In this document: positions 10,858 through 21,900 of the stretch, in pieces
Layout: each line of letters opens with the position of its first letter
Numbering within the stretch: position 1 is the stretch's first letter
Program-made: the position numbers and the translations under genes
The notes under the pieces: model-generated
What the model was told of the DNA's origin: nothing
What the model saw: only the letters and a program-made list of their open reading frames with translations
Databases searched by the model: none
Assembly: GCF_029227915.1 (NCBI RefSeq)
Contig: NC_079885.1
Coordinates: 1,922,001 to 1,986,000 of the forward strand
DNA length: 64,000 nt
DNA from: Hydractinia symbiolongicarpus
Lineage: Eukaryota; Cnidaria; Hydrozoa; Anthoathecata; Hydractiniidae
Direction: 5' to 3'

Positions 10858-11940
10858 TCAATCCTCAATCACCTGTAGAAAGTTCCGAGACAATATTGAA
10901 GTCCCTTTCATATTTAGGTGAAGGCGACTTCTATTCAAATGTAAGTCGGGGTTTATATTATCATTATTGATAAAGCCGATGTTTCTTTGTTCGCAAAGAT
11001 GAGCGAGAGATTTGTTGACTGCCATTACCTTTTCATTTAGTCTGTCTTTTCGTTGAATTATGCCCGATATCATTACATTATTTTCACCAGATTTCAATTT
11101 AATAGCCAATTTTACTATGTTTTGAGCAATTTGATCGGTTTCGATTCTATTAAGATCGTTAGTGCCACAATGAATAATAATGTTATCGGGAGACATGTTC
11201 GTAGTTGGTATTGCGTAACTTTCCATGCATTTAGTCGTGGCTCCAGAGAAGGATTTCACTATAATCTTGTTCTCGTTTGAAGAAAGTTTCCAGCCCTTCA
11301 CTTCTTTTACAATCGAGTCTCCAATTATTTGCGTAACTTTAGATTTTTTGTCAGATCTCCTTCGCGGCGTTTTATGCGGCACTTCGTTGGCAACACTATT
11401 TACATCATCCATTATTTCATCAATGGGCAAGTTTTCAAAGCGATTTGCGTGAATAAAGGAACTCTGTTTAATGATTTTTGCCTTAACGGTGTCCTTGGGA
11501 ATTGTAAAATTCTCGTTTGTTTCGCAAGATTTTAATTTGTTGAAGCTATGAGAGTTATGTAGTATGTCGTCACGCGTTGATGATTTCGTCGCTAATAACA
11601 TTTGTATCATTTCATTTTTGGCATTTACTTCCTTTTCCAAAAATAAAATCCTTTCCTCCAACACACTAAACATTTTATTACTATCCCATTCAGTAGAAAC
11701 GTGACGGTTTGACAGAGCAACATTTTTAACACATTCATCAAGGTAGTTTTTAAGATCGTGTATTAGCTCACCTTTCATTTTTTGTAAGTTGATGTTTGAA
11801 TACATGCGGTCTATAAACGATTCATCACTTTCTTTAACTCCATTTCTTTCAAGAATTATAGGAATATCTGAAGTCGAGCTTATTTTACGAAGTGGTGTAT
11901 CAATGAATTTTACAATTGGTGTATTAGTTAAATTTTCCAT
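10858..11940 (-). CDS. LINE ORF1: coiled-coil plus SGNH esterase protein (360 aa)
   Basis: ORF1 proteins of LINEs bind the element RNA and form the ribonucleoprotein. In CR1-like elements they carry an SGNH/GDSL hydrolase domain. Here residues about 88-118 (FSVLEERILFLEKEVNAKNE) look like a coiled coil, and a basic stretch TPRRRSDKKSK (191-201) precedes the hydrolase domain (about 202-356). Block I is IIGDSIV with Ser209, block II is SFSGATT (230-236), block III is HCGTNDL (257-263), and the last block is LHLNMKG with His341. The residue three before that His, usually Asp in SGNH enzymes, is Ser338. I place the start at the ATG at 11940. The frame stays open for 28 more codons to an ATG at 12024, but that extension is partly satellite sequence. 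Stop is TGA. No zinc finger or RRM is seen. Confidence 0.88.
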   Translation of the reverse strand: MENLTNTPIVKFIDTPLRKISSTSDIPIILERNGVKESDESFIDRMYSNINLQKMKGELIHDLKNYLDECVKNVALSNRHVSTEWDSNKMFSVLEERILFLEKEVNAKNEMIQMLLATKSSTRDDILHNSHSFNKLKSCETNENFTIPKDTVKAKIIKQSSFIHANRFENLPIDEIMDDVNSVANEVPHKTPRRRSDKKSKVTQIIGDSIVKEVKGWKLSSNENKIIVKSFSGATTKCMESYAIPTTNMSPDNIIIHCGTNDLNRIETDQIAQNIVKLAIKLKSGENNVMISGIIQRKDRLNEKVMAVNKSLAHLCEQRNIGFINNDNINPDLHLNRSRLHLNMKGTSILSRNFLQVIED

Positions 11941-11969
11941 GCTGCTCAGTTGTGCCTCGGAAGCTAAAG
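11941..11969 (-). other. Residual LINE 5' UTR (29 nt)
   Basis: Only 29 nt separate the putative ORF1 ATG from the satellite junction. CR1-like elements normally have a longer leader with an internal promoter, so the element is probably slightly 5'-truncated, a usual outcome of incomplete reverse transcription. ORF1 survived intact. Confidence 0.65.
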
Positions 11970-11973
11970 TTTT
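11970..11973. repeat. Target-site duplication, right copy (TTTT)
   Basis: This is the second TTTT, where the interrupted satellite monomer resumes as TTTTATTCAGCGTCTC. On the plus strand the 3' end ...CTTTT would pair with the A-rich RNA tail, as expected when first-strand synthesis starts at a T-rich nick. Confidence 0.6.
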
Positions 11974-12060
11974 ATTCAGCGTCTCATCAAAAATGAAAAC
12001 ATTCTTGAAAACTACAAGTCTCATGCGTTTTAGTGGTGAAATAATAATTTAAAAAATCGT

Positions 12061-15000
12061 TTGGGAAATGAGTTTACTCCCTGGGTACTTTCTTTGTATA
12101 CTTTTGACTATACGGGCCGAGTCCAGGATTTACGGGAAATCGCAGGTTTTCGTTTGCCGGCCATTAAACTTCTTTTATTCAGCGTCTCATCAAAAATAAA
12201 AACATTTTTAAAAACTACAAGTCTCATGCGTTTTAGTGGTGAAAAAGTAATATAAAAAATCGTTCGGGAAATGAGTTTACTCCTTGGGTACTTTCTTTGT
12301 ATACTTTTGACTATACGGGCCAAGCCGGGATTTACGGGAATTCGCGGGTTTTCGTTTGCCGTTGATTAAACTTCTTTTATTCAGCGTCTCATCAAAAATG
12401 AAAACATTTTTAAAAACTACAAGTCTTATGCGTTTTAGTGGTGAAAAAATAATTTAAAAAATCGTTCTGGAAAGGAGTTTACTCACAGGGTACTTTCTTT
12501 GTATACATTCGACTATGCGGGCCAAGCCCGGGATTTACGGGAAATCGCGGGTTTTCGTTTTCCGGCGATTAAACCGCTTTCAGTAAGCGTCTCATCAAAA
12601 ATGAAAACATTTTTAAAAACTACAAGTCTCATGCGTTTTAGTGGTGAAAAAAAAATTTAAAAAATCGTTCGGGAAATGAGTTTACTCCCTGGGTACTTTC
12701 TTTGTATACATTCGACTATACGGGCCAAGCCCCTGATTTACGGGAAAACGCGGGATTTCGTTTGCCGGCGATTAAACCTCTTTCATTAAGCGTCTCATCA
12801 AAAATGAAAACATTTTTGAAAACTACAAGTCTCATGCGTTTTAGTGGTGAAAAAATAATTTAAAAAATCGTTCGGGAAATGAGTTTACTCCCTGGGTACT
12901 TTCTTTGTATGCTTTATACTATACGGGCCGAGTCCGGGATTTACGGGAAATCGCGGATTTTCGTTTGCCGGCGAATAAACTTCTTTTATTCAGCGTCCCA
13001 CCAAATATGAAAATATTTTTAAAAACTACAAGTCTCATGCGTTTAGTGGTAAAAAAATAATATAAAAAATCGTTCGGGAAATGAGTTTACTCCCTGGGTA
13101 CTTTCTTTGTATACTTTTGACTATACGGGCCAAGCCCGGGATTTACAGGAAATCGCGGGTTTTCGTTTGCCGGCGATTAAACTTCTTTTATTCAGCGTCT
13201 CATCAAAAATGAAAACATTTTTAAAAACTACAAGTCTTATGCGTTTTAGTGGTGAAAAAATAATTTAAAAAATCGTTCTGGAAATGAGTTTACTCCCTGG
13301 GTACTTTCTTTGTATACTTTTGACTATACGAGCCGAGTCCGGGATTTACGGGAAATCGCGAGTTTTCGTTTTCCGGCGATTAAACCGCTTTCAGTAAGCG
13401 TCTCATCAAAAATGAAAACATTTTTAAAAACTACAAGTCTCCTGCGTTTTAGTGGTGAAAAAAAAATTTAAAAAATCGTTCGGGAAATGAGTTTACTCCC
13501 TGGGTACTTTCTTTGTATACTTTTGACTATACGGGCCGAGTCCAGGATTTACGGGAAATCGCAGGTTTTCGTTTGCCGGCCATTAAACTTCTTTTATTCA
13601 GCGTCTCATCAAAAATAAAAACATTTTTAAAAACTACAAGTCTCATGCGTTTTAGTGGTGAAAAAGTAATATAAAAAATCGTTCGGGAAATGAGTTTACT
13701 CCCTGGGTACTTTCTTTGTATACTTTTGACTATACGGGCCAAGCCGGGATTTACGGGAATTCGCGGGTTTTCGTTTGCCGTTGATTAAACTTCTTTTATT
13801 CAGCGTCTCATCAAAAATGAAAACATTTTTAAAAACTACAAGTCTTATGCGTTTTAGTGGTGAAAAAATAATTTAAAAAATCGTTCTGGAAAGGAGTTTA
13901 CTCACAGGGTACTTTCTTTGTATACATTCGACTATGCGGGCCAAGCCCGGGATTTACGGGAATTCGCGGGTTTTCGTTTTCCGGCGATTAAACCGCTTTC
14001 AGTAAGCGTCTCATCAAAAATGAAAACATTTTTAAAAACTACAAGTCTCATGCGTTTTAGTGGTGAAAAAAAAATTTAAAAAATCGTTTGGGAAATGAGT
14101 TTACTCCCTGGGTACTTTCTTTGTATACATTCGACTATACGGGCCAAGCCCCTGATTTACGGGAAAACGCGGGATTTCGTTTGCCGGCGATTAAACCTCT
14201 TTCATTAAGCGTCTCATCAAAAATGAAAACATTTTTGAAAACTACAAGTCTCATGCGTTTTAGTGGTGAAAAAATAATTTAAAAAATCGTTCGGGAAATG
14301 AGTTTACTCCCTGGGTACTTTCTTTGTATGCTTTATACTATACGGGCCGAGTCCGGGATTTACGGGAAATCGCGGATTTTCGTTTGCCGGCGAATAAACT
14401 TCTTTTATTCAGCGTCCCACCAAATATGAAAATATTTTTGAAAACTACAAGTCTCATGCGTTTAGTGGTAAAAAAATAATATAAAAAATCGTTCGGGAAA
14501 TGAGTTTACTCCCTGGGTACTTTCTTTGTATACTTTTGACTATACGGGCCAAGCCCGGGATTTACAGGAAATCGCGGGTTTTCGTTTGCCGGCGATTAAA
14601 CTTCTTTTATTCAGCGTCTCATCAAAAATGAAAACATTTTTAAAAACTACAAGTCTTATGCGTTTTAGTGGTGAAAAAATAATATAAAAAATCGTTCTGG
14701 AAATGAGTTTACTCACAGGGTACTTTCTTTGTATACATTCGACTATGCGGGCCAAGCCCGGGATTTACGGGAAATCGCGGGTTTTCGTTTTCCGGCGATT
14801 AAACCGCTTTCAGTAAGCGTCTCATCAAAAATGAAAACATTTTTAAAAACTACAAGTCTCCTGCGTTTTAGTGGTGAAAAAAAAATTTAAAAAATCGTTC
14901 GGGAAATGAGTTTACTCCCTGGGTACTTTCTTTGTATACATTCGACTATATGGGCCAAGCCCCTGATTTACGGGAAAACGCGGGATTTCGTTTGCCGGCG

Positions 15001-18000
15001 ATTAAACCTCTTTCATTAAGCGTCTCATCAAAAATGAAAACATTTTTGAAAACTACAAGTCTCATGCGTTTTAGTGGTGAAAAAATAATTTAAAAAATCG
15101 TTCGGGAAATGAGTTTACTCCCTGGGTACTTTCTTTGTATGCTTTATACTATACGGGCCGAGTCCGGGATTTACGGGAAATCGTGGATTTTCGTTTGCCG
15201 GCGAATAAACTTCTTTTATTCAGCGTCCCACCAAATATGAAAATATTTTTGAAAACTACAAGTCTCATGCGTTTAGTGGTAAAAAAATAATATAAAAAAT
15301 CGTTCGGGAAATGAGTTTACTCCCTGGGTACTTTCTTTGTATACTTTTGACTATACGGGCCAAGCCCGGGATTTACAGGAAATCGCGGGTTTTCGTTTGC
15401 CGGCGATTAAACTTCTTTTATTCAGCGTCTCATCAAAAATGAAAACATTTTTTAAAACAACAAGTCTTATGCGTTTTAGTGGTGAAAAAATAATTTAAAA
15501 AATCGTTCTGGAAATGAGTTTACTCACAGGGTACTTTCTTTGTATACATTCGACTATGCGGGCCAAGCCCGGGATTTACGGGAAATCGCGGATTTTCGTT
15601 TGCCGGCGAATAAACTTCTTTTATTCAGCGTCCCATCAAATATGAAAATATTTTTGAAAACTACAAGTCTCATGCGTTTTAGTGGTGAAAAAGTAATTTA
15701 AAAAATCGTTCGGGAAATGAGTTTACTCCCTGGGTACTTTCTTTGTATACTTTTGACTATATGGGCCGAATCCAGGATTTACGGGAAATCGCAGGTTTTC
15801 GTTTGCCGGCCATTAAACTTCTTTTATTCAGCGTCTCATCAAAAATAAAAACATTTTTAAAAACTACAAGTCTCATGCGTTTTAGTGGTGAAAAAGTAAT
15901 TTAAAAAATCGTTCGGGAAATGAGTTTACTCCCTGGGTACTTTCTTTGTATACTTTTGACTATACGAGCCAAGCCGGGATTTACGGGAAATCGCGGGTTT
16001 TCGTTTGCCGTTGATTAAACTTCTTTTATTCAGCGTCTCATCAAAAATGAAAACATTTTTAAAAACTACAAGTCTTATGCGTTTTAGTGGTGAAAAAATA
16101 ATTTAAAAAATCGTTCTGGAAATGAGTTTACTCACAGAGTACTTTCTTTGTATTCATTCGACTATGCGGGCCAAGCCCGGGATTTACGGGAAATCGCGGG
16201 TTTTCGTTTTCCGGCGATTAAACCGCTTTCAGTAAGCGTCTCATCAAAAATGAAAACATTTTTAAAAACTACAAGTCTCATGCGTTTTAGTGGTGAAAAA
16301 AAAAATTTAAAAAATCGTTCGGGAAATGAGTTTACTCCCTGGGTACTTTCTTTGTATACATTCGACTATACGGGCCAAGCCCCTGATTTACGGGAAAACG
16401 CGGGATTTCGTTTGCCGGCGATTAAACCTCTTTCATTAAGCGTCTCATCAAAAATGAAAACATTTTTGAAAACTACAAGTCTCATGCGTTTTAGTGGTGA
16501 AAAAGTAATTTAAAAAATCGTTCGGGAAATGAGTTTACTCCCTGGGTACTTTCTTTGTATGCTTTATACTATACGGGCCGAGTCCGGGATTTACGGGAAA
16601 TCGCGGATTTTCGTTTGCCGGCGAATAAACTTCTTTTATTCAGCGTCCCACCAAATATGAAAATATTTTTGAAAACTACAAGTCTCATGCGTTTAGTGGT
16701 AAAAAAATAATATAAAAAATCGTTCGGGAAATGAGTTTACTCCCTGGGTACTTTCTTTGTATACTTTTGACTATACGGGCCAAGCCCGGGATTTACAGGA
16801 AATCGCGGGTTTTCGTTTGCCGGCGATTAAACTTCTTTTATTCAGCGTCTCATCAAAAATGAAAACATTTTTAAAAACTACAAGTCTTATGCGTTTTAGT
16901 GGTGAAAAAATAATATAAAAAATCGTTCTGGAAATGAGTTTACTCACAGGGTACTTTCTTTGTATACATTCGACTATGCGGGCCAAGCCCGGGATTTACG
17001 GGAAATCGCGGGTTTTCGTTTTCCGGCGATTAAACTGCTTTCAGTAAGCGTCTCATCAAAAATGAAAACATTTTTAAAAACTACAAGTCTCCTGCGTTTT
17101 AGTGGTGAAAAAAAAATTTAAAAAATCGTTCGGGAAATGAGTTTACTCCCTGGGTACTTTCTTTGTATACATTCGACTATACGGGCCAAGCCCCTGATTT
17201 ACGGGAAAACGCGGGATTTCGTTTGCCGGCGATTAAACCTCTTTCATTAAGCGTCTCATCAAAAATGAAAACATTTTTGAAAACTACAAGTCTCATGCGT
17301 TTTAGTGGTGAAAAAATAATTTAAAAAATCGTTCGGGAAATGAGTTTACTCCCTGGGTACTTTCTTTGTATGCTTTATACTATACGGGCCGAGTCCGGGA
17401 TTTACGGGAAATCGTGGATTTTCGTTTGCCGGCGAATAAACTTCTTTTATTCAGCGTCCCACCAAATATGAAAATATTTTTGAAAACTACAAGTCTCATG
17501 CGTTTAGTGGTAAAAAATTAATATAAAAAATCGTTCGGGAAATGAGTTTACTCCCTGGGTACTTTCTTTGTATACTTTTGACTATACGGGCCGAGTCCAG
17601 GATTTACGGGAAATCGCAGGTTTTCGTTTGCCGGCCATTAAACTTCTTTTATTCAGCGTCTCATCAAAAATAAAAACATTTTTAAAAACTACAAGTCTCA
17701 TGCGTTTTAGTGGTGAAAAAGTAATTTAAAAAATCGTTCGGGAAATGAGTTTACTCCCTGGGTACTTTCTTTGTATACTTTTGACTATACGAGCCAAGCC
17801 GGGATTTACGGGAAATCGCGGGTTTTCGTTTGCCGTTGATTAAACTTCTTTTATTCAGCGTCTCATCAAAAATGAAAACATTTTTAAAAACTACAAGTCT
17901 TATGCGTTTTAGTGGTGAAAAAATAATTTAAAAAATCGTTCTGGAAATGAGTTTACTCACAGAGTACTTTCTTTGTATACATTCGACTATGCGGGCCAAG

Positions 18001-18560
18001 CCCGGGATTTACGGGAAATCGCGGGTTTTCGTTTTCCGGCGATTAAACCGCTTTCAGTAAGCGTCTCATCAAAAATGAAAACATTTTTAAAAACTACAAG
18101 TCTCATGCGTTTTAGTGGTGAAAAAAAAATTTAAAAAATCGTTCGGGAAATGAGTTTACTCCCTGGGTACTTTCTTTGTATACATTCGACTATACGGGCC
18201 AAGCCTCTGATTTACAGGAAAACGCGGGATTTCGTTTGCCGGCGATTAAACCTCTTTCATTAAGCGTCTCATCAAAAATGAAAACATTTTTGAAAACTAC
18301 AAGTCTCATGCGTTTTAGTGGTGAAAAAGTAATTTAAAAAATCGTTCGGGAAATGAGTTTACTCCCTGGGTACTTTATTTGTATGCTTTTTACTATACGG
18401 GCCGAGTCCGGGATTTACGGGAAATCGCGGATTTTCGTTTGCCGGCGAATAAACTTCTTTTATTCAGCGTCCCACCAAATATGAAAATATTTTTAAAAAC
18501 TACAAGTCTCATGCGTTTAGTGGTAAAAAAATAATATAAAAAATCGTTCGGGAAATGAGT
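12061..18560 (+). repeat. Seven-type HOR block with variable unit length
   Basis: Seven monomer types recur in fixed order: m1 (GAGTCCAGG with GGCCATTAAAC), m2 (GCCGTTGATTAAAC), m3 (CATTCGACTATGCGG with CCGCTTTCAGTAAGCG), m4 (CCCCTGATTTACGG with CCTCTTTCATTAAGCG), m5 (TATGCTTTATACTATACGG with CCCACCAAATATG), m6 (GATTTACAGGAAATCG) and m7 (TTTTCCGGCG with CTCCTGCG). Type m1 recurs at about 12115, 13535, 15765 and 17590. The units are therefore 7, 11 and 9 monomers long (about 1419, 2231 and 1825 bp), the longer ones repeating the m4-m5-m6 segment. The block ends by fading into GAGTCCGGAATTT monomers. Confidence 0.8.
15520..15725 (+). repeat. Chimeric monomer (m3 left half, m5 right half)
   Basis: The left half carries the m3 signature CATTCGACTATGCGGGCC. 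The right half carries CGGATTTTCG, GGCGAATAAAC and CCCATCAAATATG of the m5 type. The switch lies around GGGAAATCGCGG, which both types share. This is a direct trace of exchange between different monomer types. Confidence 0.75.
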
Positions 18561-18953
18561 TTACTCCCTGGGTACTTTCTTTGTATACTTTTGACTATAC
18601 GGGCCGAGTCCGGAATTTACGGGAAATCGCAGGTTTTCGTTTGCCGGCGCTTAAACTTCTTTTTTTCAGCGTCTCATCAAAAATGAAAACATTTTTGAAA
18701 ACTACAAGTCTCATGCGTTTTAATGGTGAAAAAATAATTTAAAAATTCGTTAGGGAAATAAGTTTACTCACTGGGTACTTTCCTTGTATACTTTTGACTA
18801 TACGGGCCGAGACCGGGATTTACGGGAAATTGCGGGTTTTCGTTTGCCGGCGATTAAAGTTCTTTTATTCAGCGTCTTATCAAAAATGAAAACATTTTTA
18901 AAAACTACAAGTCTCATGAGCTTTAGTGGTGAAATAATAATTTAAAAAATCGT

Positions 18954-21900
18954 TTGGGAAATGAGTTTACTCCCTGGGTACTTTCTTTGTATACTTTTGA
19001 CTATACGGGCCGAGTACGGGATTTACGGGAAATCACAGGTTTTCGTTTGCCGGCAATTAAACTTCTTTTATTCAGCGTCTCATCAAAAATGAAAATATTT
19101 TTGAAAACTACAAGTCTCATACGTTTTAGTGGTGAAAAAATAATTTAAAAATTCGTTCGGGAATGAGTTTACTCACTGGGTACTTTCCTTGTATTCTTTT
19201 AACTATACGGGCCAAGTCCGGGATTTACGGGAAATCGCGGGTTTTCGTTTGCCGGCGATTAAACTTCTTTTATTCAGCGTCTGATCAAAAATGAAAACAT
19301 TTTTAAAAACTACAAGTTTCATGGGCTTTAGTGGTGAAATAATAATTTAAAAAATCGTTCGGGAAATGAGTTTACTCCCTGGGTACTTTCTTTGTATACT
19401 TTTGACTATGCGGGCCGAGTCCGGAATTTACGGGAAATCGCAGGTTTTCGTTTTCCGGCGATTAAACCGCTTTCAGTAAGCGTCTCATCAAAAATGAAAA
19501 CATTTTTAAAAACTGCAAGTCTCATGCGTTTTAGTTGTGAAAAAAAAATTTAAAAAATCGTTCGGGAAATGAGTTTACTCCCTGGGTACTTTCTTTGTAT
19601 ACATTCGACTATACGGGCCAAGCCCCTGATTTACGGGAAAACGCGGGATTTCGTTTGCCGGCGATTAAACCTCTTTCATTAAGCGTCTCATGAAAAATGA
19701 AAACATTTTTGAAAACTACAAGTCTCATGCGTTTTAGTGGTGAAAAAGTAATTTAAAAAATTGTTCGGGAAATGAGTTTACTCCCTGGGTACTTTCTTTG
19801 TATGCTTTTTACTATACGGGCCGAGTCCGGGATTTACGGGAAATCGCGGATTTTCGTTTGCCGGCGAATAAACTTCTTTTATTCAGCGTCCCATCAAATA
19901 TGAAAATATTTTTGAAAACTACAAGTCTCATGCGTTTAGTGGTAAAAAAATAATATAAAAAATCGTTTGGGAAATGAGTTTACTCCCTGGGTACTTTCTT
20001 TGTATACTTTTGACTATACGGGCCGAGTCCGGAATTTACGGGAAATCGCAGGATTTTGTTTGCCGGCGCTTAAACTTTTTTTATTCAGCGTCTCATCAAA
20101 AATGAAAACATTTTTGAAAACTACAAGTCTCATGCGTTTTAGTGGTGAAAAAATAATTTAAAAATTCGTTAGGGAAATAAGTTTACTCACTGGGTACTTT
20201 CCTTGTATACTTTTGACTATACGGGGCGAGACCGGGATTTACGGGAAATTGCGGGTTTTCGTTTGCCGGCGATTAAAGTTCTTTTATTCAGCGTCTTATC
20301 AAAAATGAAAACATTTTTAAAAACTACAAGTCTCATGAGCTTTAGTGGTGAAATAATAATTTAAAAAATCGTTTGGGAAATGAGTTTACTCCCTGGGTAC
20401 TTTCTTTGTATACTTTTGACTATACGGGCCGAGTACGGGATTTACGGGAAATCACAGGTTTTCGTTTGCCGGCAATTAAACTTCTTTTATTCAGCGTCTC
20501 ATCAAAAATGAAAATATTTTTGAAAACTACAAGTCTCATACGTTTTAGTGGTGAAAAAATAATTTAAAAATTCGTGCGGGAATGAGTTTACTCACTGGGT
20601 ACTTTCCTTGTATACTTTTAACTATACGGGCCAAGTCCGGGATTTACGGGAAATCGCGGGTTTTCGTTTGCCGGCGATTAAACTTCTTTTATTCAGCGTC
20701 TGATCAAAAATGAAAACATTTTTAAAAACTACAAGTCTCATGGGCTTTAGTGGTGAAATAATAATTTAAAAAATCGTTCGGGAAATGAGTTTACTCCCTG
20801 GGTACTTTCTTTGTATACTTTTGACTATACGGGCCGAGTCCGGAATTTACGGGAAATCGCAGGTTTTCGATTGCCGGCGCTTAAACTTCTTTTATTCAGC
20901 GTCTCATCAAAAATGAAAACATTTTTGAAAACTACAAGTCTCATGCGTTTTAGTGGTCAAAAAATAATATAAAAATTCGTAAGGGAAATAAGTTTACTCA
21001 CTGGGTACTTTCCTTGTATACTTTTGACTATACGGGCCGAGACCGGGATTTACGGGAAATTGCGGGTTTTCGTTTGCCGGCGATTAAAGTTCTTTTATTC
21101 AGCGTCTTATCAAAAATGAAAACATTTTTAAAAACTACAAGTCTCATGAGCTTTAGTGGTGAAATAATAATTTAAAAAATCGTTTGGGAAATGAGTTTAC
21201 TCCCTGGGTACTTTCTTTGTATACTTTTGACTATACGGGCCGAGTACGGGATTTACGGGAAATCACAGGTTTTCGTTTGCCGGCGATTAAACTTCTTTTA
21301 TTCAGCGTCTCATCAAAAATGAAAATATTTTTGAAAACTACAAGTCTCATACGTTTTAGTGGTGAAAAAATAATTTAAAAATTCGTTCGGGAATGAGTTT
21401 ACTCACTGGGTACTTTCCTTGTATACTTTTAACTATACGGGCCAAGTCCGGGATTTACGGGAAATCGCGGGTTTTCGTTTGCCGGCGATTAAACTTCTTT
21501 TATTCAGCGTCTGATCAAAAATGAAAACATTTTTAAAAACTACAAGTCTCATGGGCTTTAGTGGTGAAATAATAATTTAAAAAATCGTTTGGAAAATGAG
21601 TTTACACCCTGGGTACTTTCTTTGTATACTTTTGACTATACGGGCCGAGTCCGGGATTTACGGGAAATCGCAGGTTTTCGTTTCCCGGCGATTAAACTTC
21701 TTTTATTCAGCGTCTCATCAAAAATGAAAACATTTTTGAAAACTACAAGTCTCATACGTTTTAGTGGTGAAAAAATAATTTAAAAATTCGTTCGGGAAAT
21801 GAGTTTACTCACTGGGTACTTTCCTTGTATACTTTTAACTATACGGGCCGAGTCCGGGATTTACGGGAAATGGCGGGTTTTTGTTTGCCGGCGATTAAAC

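Larger units (their letters stand above)
7751..11969 (-). mobile_element. Full-coding CR1/L2-like non-LTR retrotransposon (LINE), 4219 bp
   Basis: A minus-strand element inserted in one satellite monomer. Read in its sense direction it has a very short 5' UTR (11969-11941), ORF1 with a coiled coil and SGNH esterase (11940-10858), a 99-nt spacer, ORF2 with EEP endonuclease and reverse transcriptase (10758-7906), and a 3' UTR with AATAAA and an (AAAATC)n tail. There are no LTRs or terminal inverted repeats. Both ORFs are open from end to end, so the copy is probably recent. The satellite on either side rejoins in phase, which marks a simple insertion. The esterase-type ORF1 with this endonuclease/RT arrangement is known from CR1-like LINEs. 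Exact clade assignment would need a phylogeny. The 5' end may be slightly truncated. Confidence 0.95.

Noticed and set aside
11053-12052. Plus-strand open frames of 68-87 aa across LINE ORF1
   Set aside because: Antisense shadows of ORF1. The one ending at 12052 simply runs across the LINE-satellite junction.
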